Shown here: one piece after another, positions 33,571 through 45,023 of the stretch
How positions within the stretch are numbered: the stretch's first letter is position 1
Layout of the letters: each line of letters starts with the position of its first letter
Assembly: GCF_007655135.1 (NCBI RefSeq)
Contig: NC_045131.1
Span: forward strand, 17,840,001-17,904,000
Length of the DNA: 64,000 nucleotides
Source: Punica granatum
Taxonomy: Eukaryota; Streptophyta; Magnoliopsida; Myrtales; Lythraceae
Direction: 5' to 3'
Made by a program: the position numbers and the translations under genes
Notes under the pieces: generated by a model
Seen by the model: the letters and a program-made list of their open reading frames with translations, nothing else
What the model was told of the DNA's origin: nothing
The model's database searches: none

Positions 33571-36070
33571 GTCTCGAAATCAATGGAGAACTCGAAAACC
33601 GAAAGACCGGGAGCGGTAACGAGATCGAACGAAAAAATGAAGGCCTGAGAGCTCATCTTCTAGTGAGATTATATTTTCAATTTTGTAGGGATTTCATTAT
33701 ATCTTAGATCATTAAATGGGAAAATTATCTCTAGGGGATATTAGAGATAATTCCAGATTATTTTTAAAATATTTCAGAGGAAAAATATTCTAGGATAGTG
33801 CTAAGATATCTTTGAGATATCGGAAGGGTATTGTATATATTTAAAAGGGAGAACATCTTGTATCAAGAAAACGTTGCGTGTGAATCACAGGTAATCTTCT
33901 TGGGAATTCTCAAGTTCACGCTCTTGGAGTCTCTAGGGTTCGTATAATGAGAGAGGCGAGAATTAAGAAGATTGTGAGGTTTTTCTCGAGTTTTGTCTTG
34001 ACCGAGGGCTAGAAAACACGAGTGTGATCTCGAGATTGTAATTTTTAGTTTACTCGATCTAGTGGAATATCCTTGCTTTGTCCATGGGTGTTTCCCTCGC
34101 CTCGAGGGTTTTATCAAGTATATCCCAGTGTTATTTCTTCCCTTTTCTCAGTCTAAATTCTCAGATCGGCACGCTTCCCCATCAAACTAGTATCAGAGCG
34201 AGGTCTCGGAGCAAGCAAAGCTGTCGGGAGCAAAGCTCAAGATGAAGGCTTTGTTGCTACAACACAGCCTTGAGAGATCACTAGATGGAAAGGACAAGTT
34301 GCCGAAGACCTTGTCACTGGATGAGAAAAGCGCCATCCAATTGAGCCTTTCAAATAAAGTCATGCGGGAGATATGTGATAAGGGCTCAGCACCGAATGTG
34401 TGAGGGAAGCTGGAATCGATATATTAGCAAAAGACCTTGACTAACAAGTTGTACTTGAAGCAACGGTTGTACATTTCGTCGATCTATTTAATCAGATTGT
34501 GACGGATCTTGCAAATGTTGGGGTTAAGATAGTAGACGAGGATCAAGCTATATTGCTGTTGTGTTCTCCTCCAGGGGCATATGAGAGTTTCGTGGATACC
34601 ATGTTATGTGGTAGGACAAGCATAACTTTGGAGGACATCAATATTGCGTTGAACTCGAATGAGTTGTAGAAGAAGGTGACAAAATACCATAAAGGCAACG
34701 ATGAAGGCCTAGTAGCGAGGGATAGATCGGGCTAAAAGGGATCTCGTGACCAAAGCAAGTTAATGAATAGAAATTCGATTTGCTAGAATTGCAACAAGGA
34801 ATGCCATCTCAAGAGGGACTGTCCAAAACGAAGAGGCAAGCAAGTCGAACTCTTGGGGAATGAGGGTGTAACGGAAAGCTATGGTGAAGGAGATACTCTG
34901 ATAGCAGTAGGTGACGGGAATGCAGGTGCTAAGATTCTCACTACATTTGGCATATCAGGTATGACGTGGATTCTTAATTCAGGATGCATTTTCCATATTT
35001 GTCATGATAGAGGATTATTTTCTACTTATTGATCCACAGAAGATGAGAAACTCCGTATCGCTAATGGTGACACATGTCATGCTGTCGAGATGGGTAAAGC
35101 ACGGTGTATGATAATAGTGAGACGTTATTGGTGGATGTTAGGCATGTCTCGAGATCAAAGAAAAATTCAATCTGATTGGGTAGTCTTGATAGTCTTGGCT
35201 ACAAATACAGGTGCTAAGGTGGAGTCATAAGAATTTCGAATGGCATTCTCGTGGTGATGAAAGGTCTGTTGCAGAAGGGCTTGAATGTTCTGCAAGGAAC
35301 AGTTTCAACGTCAGCGATCGAGTGTCTCACTCCTGAAAAAAAGTATTTGGAGTCATTTGGGGATGGCGGTAACTTGCTCGGGACTGATAAGGTGAAAACC
35401 ATAGGTTGCACGTGCATGGTACGACCTTGAAATTCCTTATCAGTAGTGTGGCTTTTGATGTTCCTACTTTGGTCAGGCAGATTGAGAGCACAAGGATGGG
35501 CAGAGAAGCCTAGGAAGAAGGTGGAGCTTGGGTCGAAAGCTCCAGTAACTCAACCTGGCATAGAGATTATTCAAGATAGATCTAAATGGAAGTTGAAATC
35601 TCCATGGTGGAATAGCTCTCGAGTGAGAATCGAGCAAAGTAAACAATTGAGACTGCAAGAACGCTTGGGCTTACAGAGTTGGTGGTCTCATTTGATGTTG
35701 AAGCCGGGAATATGACTTGTCAAAAGTCAGCTTCAGAAGGTGCATCACAGTGAAGTTGAGGAAGCCCGAAACCTTGGAAGAGTCCTAGGGTGGCTTGGAC
35801 TTTGCAGCATGCGTGCAAGATAAGGTGGAGCTCGTGAAGGGCTGTGACAAAGCAAGTTAAGTCGAGATCGATGTGGATTTGGTGGAATACAAGCCAAGTT
35901 GGAGATTTATTGAGCATATCCCGTATTCAGTGGAGAACCAGAAGGCTCGAAGACCGGAGGCAGTAAAGAGATTAGACGAAAAGAAAGGCACGAGATCTCA
36001 GACTCTGTTAAGATTATATTTCATATTTTGTGGGATTTCGTTATATATTTTAGGTAAATATATATATATA
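33571..36070 (+). mobile_element. Third copia element, decayed (gag and protease remnants)
   Basis: The left LTR is about 33571-34184, with TATA-like TATATATTTAAAAGGG near 33834. A primer site AGTATCAGAGC ends at 34199. The right LTR is diverged and partial at about 35925-36060, sharing CAGTGGAGAAC, GAAGACCGG and AGATTATATTTCA with the left. Between them are gag and protease remnants only; integrase and reverse transcriptase are not found. Confidence 0.75.
34241..35030 (+). pseudogene. Copia gag-protease remnant
   Basis: Starts MKALLLQHSLERSLDGKDKL and continues PKTLSLDEKSAIQLSLSNKV, the standard copia gag N-terminus. Further on are LTNKLYLKQRLYI-like and LLCSPPGAYESFVDT blocks in shifted frames. 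A CCHC knuckle at 34779-34822 (C-x2-C-N-K-E-C-H-L-K-R-D-C) contains a stop codon. The protease motif reads WILNSGCIFH near 34970, with the catalytic Asp replaced by Asn. Not functional. Confidence 0.82.
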
Positions 36071-37340
36071 CACAGCACATATTTCTTTTCATTCATTCTC
36101 CTCAATTACTTCCGGGGAATCAAGATGCCCTTGGATATCGTTAATAATAAAAGATTCTGATCCAAGAAGATTACGTCAAGCAATCAATTAATCAACAAGC
36201 CTCATGAGTCACCTGAAGCACATTTAAACAGGGATTAACCTGAAAAGAAGAAGGTTAAAGTAGATACAAGATTGCAATAGTTAATCAAGATATGGGAAAC
36301 ATGGCCCTTACCAAGGCAAAATAAACCTGTTATTTGGGCTTGCATTTTCTGTTCATTGTGCTTATCAAGTATTTACTCTATTTTAGAACTATGTTAAATA
36401 TTTGAATTATCTTCTCTAAAATCTTGTTTAATTTTACCCATACGTTATTGCGCTATGAAATTGTCTCGCTACAATTATACACAATAAGCAAAGCTATTAT
36501 CTCTCAAAAAATGAAAAGAGTACGATGGCCACTATTTTATTTAGGTCATCATTTTCCAAAATATTATATTAAGAAAAGAAATGTAGTTTTAGTCCTTCAC
36601 CATTTAATCTTTCCTTCTTCTTCTTTTTGTCTTCTTTTATCGGAAATATATTTAATCTCATATTTATCAAGCGTTTTTCTATTTTTTTCCCCCTTTTTAT
36701 AGGATAGTTAGTCCTATATCTTTCTCGATACGTTCAGCTTTTATATCCATCATCTCATTAAAAGATTCTGGCGTAAATTTTTTTCAAAATATTAAAATAA
36801 CTCAAAAGTTTATTAGAAAAATTGAAAGAGTTAAAAGTGGGAGGAAGGGAGCCTCGCCCGCAAAGTAGGACGAGGGCTGGCTACACGGCCGGCAAGGCTC
36901 CATTCCTCTTTTATATTTTTAAATTTTTTAGTGATTTAAATTATTTCAAAATTAATTTTTTTTACTTTATTAAATGCCATATCAGATAATCCTGGCTTTC
37001 TGGACTCCAAGGCCTCCACTCCAGATACAATTAAAGGGTATGAGTAAAAAGCACAAGATGTGGAGAAACTATGTTCACTACTTGTCCACCAAACAAAATT
37101 ATCTCAGGAAATAAACAAAGGAAGACGAACAATAAATTTAAAATTTGGAACAAACTGTATTACTTTCTGTAAACATGAAAATATGCCCCTCCCCCAAAAC
37201 CATTACATCAACCATCAGTGAACTCACATGTTTGAAAGCAAAAGGTACAATCGAAACGACAAAGCTCAGCAAATGACATTTACCCTGCCCCCGTTCAATC
37301 CTCTCACTATATGATAAAAGAGAGAACAGGCACAAAGGGC
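36070..37340. other. Intergenic DNA, no gene seen
   Basis: AT-rich sequence with a short GC-rich patch at about 36840-36905 (GAGCCTCGCCCGC) related to the repeats at 8.8 and 51.7 kb. ORFs have no recognisable motif. Confidence 0.45.
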
Positions 37341-37346
37341 ATGAGC

Positions 37347-40055
37347 TCATATGCTGTACCGACCTTTTGCCGACCTTTCCCTTCTAGAGTCATCCTGTAA
37401 CAAAAGCAGATGGTATTATCATTAGACGAACACATATATCTACCAACGAATAAAATCAGGAATTATAGAACAAGAAATTAAAGTGGAAGACGGAGGAAGA
37501 CTTGCATGGAAGCTGTAATTGATCTTATCAGTCACATCAAGGATCTCCTTCCACTTTCTCCCGATGCTCATCTGCACAACATATAATAGAAAGAGAGATG
37601 TGAAGTCCACCATCTGAAATCCAAGGTTCAACTATTTTGTGAATGGATCCAAGATTATTCCAAAGCATTCAGGTAACTGAAGCTCGTCCGATAAGACATA
37701 ATTAAGATTAAAGGGAAACAATAATATTGGGTGAGAGACAAAGCCATAGCAGAAAGTTGATACTAGCCAAAAAACCTGATGTTTGAGTAAAAAAAAAAAA
37801 GTGTCAGAAAGGCATGTATTTGACAGCAGATTGGATTTTCTTCTCTTGTTATACTACATAGAGATATTTGAACAGAGAAAAAACTTGCCAACTAAGGGGT
37901 TTCAGCAGGTTTCTAAACAATTGTTCTGAAGACTCTACAAATTCCTTGCAGGTAATTTTTCACGGCGTCTTTTTCAAAAACATTTGTGTTGCTAGTTTTC
38001 AACAAACTATGTTTTGTAATTATGTCTTCAGAACAGCTCCTGATATCCGATGTAAGTTACTATAATCCACCAAAAGGGTGCTGGACGATGGTGACTGGTC
38101 AGATGATTTTGCAAAATGTTGTGATTTGGTCCAAAATATCTCCCACTAACAGGGGGGAAAGATAGAAAGGACCAAACTTTTAGCAAACATTTATATATTT
38201 ATATATGAAATAAAAAGTGGAAAGACCCAAGAAATAATATTGCTTCTGAAGTGTCAATTTGTCAAACTCCAATGGCACAATACGTTTTTTTAAGGAAAAA
38301 ATTCACCGTTTGCATCATTCAACTAGATTGAAAAAGAATTTAATGTAAATCAAGGAGCTGTCAGCTCCCCGCATAATCCAACTCAAGTGCAGAGCTTTTC
38401 ATACTTTTATTAAGGGCTTATTGGTTATCAAATCTAGCAAAACAACTTAGATTTCATTTGTTCATATAACATGAAATTTTCACCTGCACAGCCTCATTTG
38501 CAGCAGTTTTTGTCCATAAAGCAAGTTTGTCCTGCCTCTGACGTACGCTAGCAACAACTCCACAAATTTCATCAGCCTCGTCAAATTGCTCCCCAATCAA
38601 TGCCAACAACTGAAACAGCAAAAAATTGTTGCTCAGTGCATTATCAATACATCTCCTCGAACATTAGAACTGGGAATACGAATCACAGAGCAAGTATATT
38701 GAAAATGAAAAACCTGGAAGAAATATGTGGTGATTAAAGTTCATACAGTTTCTCGCCACATCAAATCAAGCTGAGACTTTCTGTTGCTTGTAACAGTCCA
38801 CTTCCCACCACTGGCACACTCAGGATCTTCCCATTTGGGTTCAACCCCCGCTTTGAACAAGTGGAAATCTGCATTAGGAGGCAACCTGCTTGGCTGGAAT
38901 ATCTGATCATACAAACTGCAAGAAGGTTGTCGATACATCACTCTCAGATAATTATACGTCAATATTCCTCCAACAATGATCTTTAATCATAAAAAGGAAA
39001 AAGAAGCAGACCTTATGCCCGCTAATTACTACCATCAAACATCTTAATTATTTCACAATCATCAAATTTTTCGATTAAAGAACAAAACCTGGCTACTACT
39101 TGCAAACGAGCCGAGCTATTTCCCAAGGTATTCAGGCTCATTATTCCTCCAATTAGCCCCAACGTTTTTGACCATGGGTTGAGTTCAAGCCAATTTTTCC
39201 AGTTAAGCACACTAAGCTTCCAACTCAGCGGTACTCAGCTCGAAAGGCTCGTGACAATACTCAAACTTTCTCCAACATTATCTGTCTTCTGATGATTTTA
39301 ATCCAAACTCACAGATGGGAACCCAAGTTCAAGTTTACTGACTCTGAGCTTATTTAATGAAGCCTGAGTTAATGTCATTACATCAAACTTCTTCAAGTTT
39401 TAGTCCCGTACGAATTCGAAGATTAATTAAATAAACCCAGTCCTTGGATTACCCTTAGCCATCCCATTCACCAGTATCCTGTATCACCCCTTTAAGCCTC
39501 TACCCCACGAGAAGAGACAGTATACTCCAGTCAACAATACCAAACTCCCGACACGACCATCAATCAACAATGAATTATATAACCACCAACGCAGAATCTC
39601 CACCACATTAAGGTTAGGATCTTGCACAGCCGCTGAACCTTAATATATAAGCCAAACAGGACGTTCGTACTCTCAATAATCTCCCACAATTTCCGTCTAC
39701 ATCGGAGAAGTTGCGTCAACAGCCGACAAATCAAACAGAATATACTCATCTCAAAATCAAACCAGCTCAAAGGTAAGAAAACTTTGTATCCCAACCCTAG
39801 AGGAACAGATCGCTCAAAAGCAGATCTACGGAAAATGCGGAAGAAGAATATGGAGATTCATGGATCATACCACCAGAACTCCTCGACGGTGTCGAAGGTG
39901 TAGACCTTGCGGAGGGAGGTGCCCCAAGCGGCACCTTGCTTGGGCTTCGACTGGACGTCGAACCAGAACGTCCACTTCCTCTCCAAACGATGCGGCTGCT
40001 TCACCTCAGCCGCCGCCCCCGGCTCCGCGGCGCTTCCCTCCGTCTCTGTCGCCAT
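37347..40055 (-). CDS. EIF(ISO)4E: Translation initiation factor eIF(iso)4E, 5 exons, 197 aa
   Basis: The plant-specific mRNA cap-binding subunit of eIF(iso)4F recruits mRNAs to ribosomes; family members are also known recessive potyvirus-resistance loci. Exons on the minus strand: 40055-39871, 38915-38747, 38609-38484, 37571-37506, 37394-37347, together 594 bp. Conserved blocks: [10 protein letters not shown] (24-33), cap-stacking Trp44 in GAAWG, FWCLYDQIF (split codon at the first junction), [18 protein letters not shown] with the second cap Trp90 and Glu91, [33 protein letters not shown], and the C-terminal [15 protein letters not shown]. Intron 4 uses a GC donor (CAT|GCAAGT at 37505-37504) and a normal AG acceptor; introns 1-3 are GT-AG. 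No broken residues. Length matches the family (~198 aa). Confidence 0.97.
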
Positions 40056-40726
40056 ATTAAAACCCTAGACAGACTGCAATTGTTGTTTGCTCTGTTTTCT
40101 CGTATGGAGGCGTCCGATCTGCCTCGGCCGTACTCCGAAGCAGAGATAAATGAGCCGCCTAAAACAGTCCGGTCGGGTCGGTGATGGCAATTTTTGACCC
40201 GCCCTGAAACAGTCCGGCCGGGTCATTAACACTGCGATTCGTAACGGAGTAAAACTCCTTTAATCTAATTATTAAACTTTTGAAAAAATTTAAAATTAAC
40301 CCATGTTCTTTGTTATTTTCTAAATTTACCCCACCCTTCTCTCTCTCCCCCCCATCTCCCCTTCTCCCTGCCTTCCTCCTCTCCCTCTCCCTCGAACTCC
40401 ACCTCTGATCCCTCGCATCGGTCGCTGACACAAGAACCAAAAATAGACCATAGATCGTTGGGCTCGGCCCAGACTTACTTCAGTTCATGCCCGCAAAAGC
40501 GCAAGTCCAAACCTTTTTTCCATAAGGAAAGCGAGCTTAATTACTACCAACCGTGCAAGACTGACATAAGAATTTTCCATTTTGTAGAAACTTTTAGCCC
40601 CACTTTCCTTGTTCTCAGTTGGTGCGGGATGAAGATATTGCGGCAGAATGCAAAACAAAGAGCCATAAAGCTTTTAGGAGGGCCAGTGCATTCATTTTCT
40701 CTTCTTTTTTTTTTTTTTTAAGATTA

Positions 40727-40860
40727 CAAGGGAATTCTATAGATTTAATACAATAAAATAGAAGTCCTAATAATTAATAAATGAGACACGAATAGTCCCA
40801 CCGGTTATCAAACCCGAAACCTCTTGATTACCAGGTGAGATATTCCTTATTATTTGTTCA
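40727..40860 (-). repeat. tRNA-derived SINE copy (minus)
   Basis: AATAAAATAGAAGTCCTAAT...CCCACCGGTTATCAAACCCG...CTTGATTACCAGGTGAG is the reverse complement of the SINE at 42.24 kb. The B-box-like part is GGTTTCGGGTTTGATAACC on the minus strand. Confidence 0.65.
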
Positions 40861-40948
40861 GATAATGGTAAACAGAGTGCCATGAAGCTTTTAGGGGGCC
40901 CAGTACATTCATATTAAATAAAGGGTAAAATAGTATAATAACAATTAT

Positions 40949-41356
40949 GGATTTTTACTCCAAATGAGCTACGATTTACTCGTTTTGTCAAATCTATCAT
41001 ATACTATTTTTTTGTCAACTATATCCCATGATTTACATTTTGTTTCAAATCTATCCCGCCGTTATATCTCCGTCAACGTCTAACATTTTGCTATAGTAAC
41101 ACCTTTTATCCGGGATAGATTTGAGAAAAAATTAAAAACATTGGATAGTTTTTAGGAAATAATTAAAATCACATGATAGATTTTTTCAAAAATTGAAACA
41201 ATGGGATAAATTTGGAGTCTACTAACGTTAACGGACAACAAAAACGGCGGGATAAATTTCATGTAAAATGTAAACCATGGGATATATTTGACAAAAACAT
41301 TATATGATAAATTTGACAAAACTCGTAAATCATTGGCCATTTAAGGTAAAAATCCC
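40949..41356. mobile_element. Hairpin MITE with exact 10-bp target duplication (Mutator-like)
   Basis: TAACAATTAT occurs at 40939-40948 and 41357-41366. The 408-bp element is almost wholly an inverted repeat: GGATTTTTAC at both ends, then CGTTTTGTCAAATCTATCATA and GTCAACTATATCCCATG-type blocks, with CTATCCCGCCGT mirrored by ACGGCGGGATA. A 9-10 bp duplication suggests a Mutator-like MITE. Non-coding. Confidence 0.88.
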
Positions 41357-43020
41357 TAACAATTATTGTTGTGATCAATAATACTATATTATACAAAAAA
41401 AATTCCATATTAAAAAAGGAATTCATATTTTATTAGTAAATAAATATTCATAAATTTTTTGAAGTATTGTATAATTGACCTTATTAAAACTTAGTTAAGT
41501 ATTTCTTTCATTGAAGATTCTATAATTATTTTTCTTTCATAAAATAAAACTTTTTGAAATTTATTGAATTTTTTCAAAATTATTTCTATGGAAATTAAAT
41601 TGATAATAGAGATGATGTATATGAATTTATTACCTAAAAATTCTTTGCTTATGATTTGAATATATGTTCAACATAATACTTCTAAACTTTACCGTATTAA
41701 AGTTTGTGGTACGAAAATAATTTTTTTTGCATATTGATATAAATTATAAATTCAGATTAATTATTATTTACAAACTTCTTATTATTATATATATATTGAT
41801 ACACGAAATTATTAAAAAGTGCCCATGCATTTTCTCTATGTGTTTCTCATTAATAAAAAGTAACTGAAGTCTTTTCTACTCATCAAACACAATTGAAAAC
41901 TTATAACATCCAATTAATTAAACACATTAAATATATATATACATATATAATTATATGACAAAATAAAAATTAGGCTCACGAACTTTGCAAACCGAATACC
42001 ATTGAGCTCGGCTCGACTTGTTTAATTTGCGAGCACGAGCCGAGCTGACTTGAGCTTAATAAGAAAGCCAAATTCGAATTTTCGTTAAATCGAGTCCGAA
42101 CAATTCGCGAATAGTTTTGTCTCATTTACCCCCTAATGAGGAATTTATTCTTTACGGGCCCATGAATACTCAAAGTCTATGTTATTTTAATATGTTATCT
42201 TCATTAATAGATAAGCACGTACTAATCAAGAGAACATATAGTGTAGTGGCGCATCTCTCACCTGGTGACCAAGAGTTTCTAAGTTCAATATCATGTGGGA
42301 TTACTGGTGCCCCTTTATATCTCCTTTATTATTTTAATGTACTAAGTTAATGGACCTCCTTTATTACCGAAAAAAAAAGTATTAAGAGAAATGATATTTT
42401 CTTGAGATTATATATATCTAACAAATCATCTAATGCACATTTTGAACCCGTATCAAAACACAGGTATAATACCTAGCTAGTTACTGAGTTTATATTTAAT
42501 TAGGCACATAACACATGTAATGTCCTAGTATATATATAAGAGGAGGAATGAATGAAGAAAATTTTTTACTAGAAAAGTTTTACTTTTTAATGAGCTGATT
42601 TAATTCAATCTTAATTAGTAGAAACTTTACGGAATTTCGAATACCAAAATATATATGGAAAAGAGAAGGAACAACCGTAGCGAAAACTCAAGATGCAGGC
42701 AATGTGGTAAAATAAGAGAGCTGTTGTCTCGATACATAGGAAATTCAGTTCTTTCTACAGAGAGGAGAAGATTTTGGGCGTTCTGTGCGTCAAAAGAGAC
42801 AATTAATTGAATTAGTTTAAGTTGTTGAACGGCTATAATTTTAAATAAGATTTTGAGTTTAAATTATCTAAATGGAGAGAATTCATATGGTTAAAATGTT
42901 ATCTGCTAGTCCTTAATGAGTACTGAATCAATTCAATTCGGAGTAAATTAGTTGGGACTCATCCATTTTCGAACTAGGGAGGAATGCACATCAAAAAAAT
43001 AAGAAACAACTAAGGGGCCT
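41357..43020. other. Intergenic DNA upstream of the caleosin
   Basis: Very AT-rich, no gene seen, apart from the SINE at 42.24 kb. Confidence 0.45.
42236..42372 (+). repeat. tRNA-derived SINE copy (plus)
   Basis: ATAGTGTAGTGGCGCATC (A box) and AGAGTTTCTAAGTTCAATATC (B box) are spaced as in a tRNA, followed by GTGCCCCTTTAT and GACCTCCTTTATTACC. Reverse-complement copies lie at 40.73, 46.9-47.6 and 51.9 kb. Confidence 0.72.
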
Positions 43021-43041
43021 CTCTTGGCGTCAACGAGGCAT

Positions 43042-43147
43042 TGCATGCGTCCTCACACTTGGCCTCAACCTCTACGTAGCCCCGCTCCCTCCTTGCATGC
43101 TCGCCACGCCATCTCCCCCACCTCACCTCACCTCACCTCACCTCACC
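43042..43147 (+). promoter_or_regulatory. RY-like elements and CCTCA repeat upstream of the caleosin
   Basis: Two TGCATG words (RY core CATGCA on the minus strand) lie at 43042-43047 and 43094-43099, 186-243 bp upstream of the caleosin ATG. RY motifs bind ABI3/FUS3-type factors in seed genes, which fits an oil-body protein; binding here is inference. A (CTCAC)n pentamer run lies at about 43119-43147. Confidence 0.4.
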
Positions 43148-43284
43148 CGCCCTTCCTTCTTTTATTGCAACACCTCAGCCGTGGACGTACGACATCATCT
43201 TTGAGCTTCCGCCCTGTTGTGTTCTCCGTCTCTCAGAAAAAGGATACCCCAAGTAGGAGCTGGAGGCTGTAATAACCAGGGATC

Positions 43285-44965
43285 ATGGCGGCTACGACAG
43301 CGGTGACGACCGTAGACAATGAAGCAGTCGCGACAGAGGCACCGTATATGCCCCTCACGTACGAGAGAACGCTCCGCACTGACCTCGAGCGCACCCTCCC
43401 CAAGCCCTGTGAGTCGTCTTGTCTCTTTGCTTCCTCTGTACAATTTTTTCCTGTTATTGAGTTGCTAGATGTTGCTTGTGAGAGCTCTAGTGATTTTTGT
43501 GCTCTTCCTAAGTCAATGTGTGTATAGTCTCGCTGACAATTTCATGAAACCTCTCTCGGTGCAATCGAGTGCAAGCGATACGAAAATAGAGCGACTAATC
43601 TCTTTCTTTATCTAGGAAAAGGTATTTTTAATTTGCATGGTCCAATCATTGCTCCCGAAAATTTCTACAATAAAATTAGGTAGGTCGCTTGTATAGACCC
43701 TATCCATAATTATGCTATTTACTGAAATAATTTTACTGGAATATAGGAATAGGAGAAATCCTCGTCTCAGTAGAAAGAGTAGAGTAGAGTAAGTACGTCT
43801 TTAAATGTTTTGCTTATATAACATATTATAGTTGGATCAGTCATTCATTGAATGATAAATCACTACAAGTGATGGAGATACACAATTTAAATAACGAAAG
43901 ATCCAATATTTAAAAATTGTATCTAGAATGACTGGAAAAGTGGAAACAATACCAGATATAACTTGGTCGTTATGAGCAAATCCAAAATCTTTGTAGACAT
44001 GGCCAATCATAAGTTCCCAACCGTGGGGTGAAAGGAATCCGATACATAAATCAGTTAATAAAAGAATAGAAAAAGCGTTTATTGTGTCACTTAAGTTATA
44101 TAAGAATTCTAATAATGGTGTAGTAATAAAGCTTACAATAGTCAGGTCCAAGTGCTGAATTTGGTTGCGCACCTAGCTATCACATAAATAGGTTGTTTTT
44201 CAAAAAGGGATTTGGTGCAGTAGCATTGCCCTTGAATTGAGACCTAGTGGGATCTTTTTGTGCTCTTACATTCCGTTTTAGACCCACACTACAACATAAA
44301 AGCCTTTTAGCCTTGAATTGAGACCTAGTGGGATCTTTTTGTGCTCTTACATTCCGTTCTAGACCCACACTACAACATAAAAGCCTTTTAGTAGCGATTG
44401 TTATGTCATTTAATGGCAATTATAATTGCCGCAAAAACCTTTACCAGAAATTGATCAAATCCCACTAGATCCATTGTCGCTGAAGGTTTTAACAACAATT
44501 CTAGCAATTGCTGGTAAAAATAAAAACAATTGCTACCAAAAGTATACACTTATAGTAGCAAAATTAGTGGCTATTACAATTGCCACGGAATAGTGGCATA
44601 AAGAGGAGTATGAAAATGAATATATATACTTAGAATTACTAATCTACAAATAATATTAAAGAAATATAATCAAAATTTGATTCACATATATCAAGGAATA
44701 AAATCCACATCTTACATTAAATGGACAGTAACTGAAGAGTTTAATATCCTAATTGCTGTACAAGCCTCAATGACTATCCTTCATCCATTGTAGTGGATTA
44801 AAATCAACAAAAATATCGACGAAAGATCCTAATTCGGATAACACATTTCTCATTAAAAAAAAGACTGCTTCATTGGAGAAAATTTCAATGATGACCTGCA
44901 ATTCCTTAGAAGTAACACAATATGTAAAGACAAATGTAAGAGAATTATTTTTGAGAGAAAAGTAA

Positions 44966-45023
<58 letters not shown>

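Noticed and set aside
35040..35318. Possible small gene near 35.2-35.7 kb
   Set aside because: It lies inside the third copia remnant, with no recognisable domain and no splice or start support.
42117..42350. 77-codon ORF on the plus strand
   Set aside because: It overlaps a tRNA-derived SINE and shows no conserved motif.
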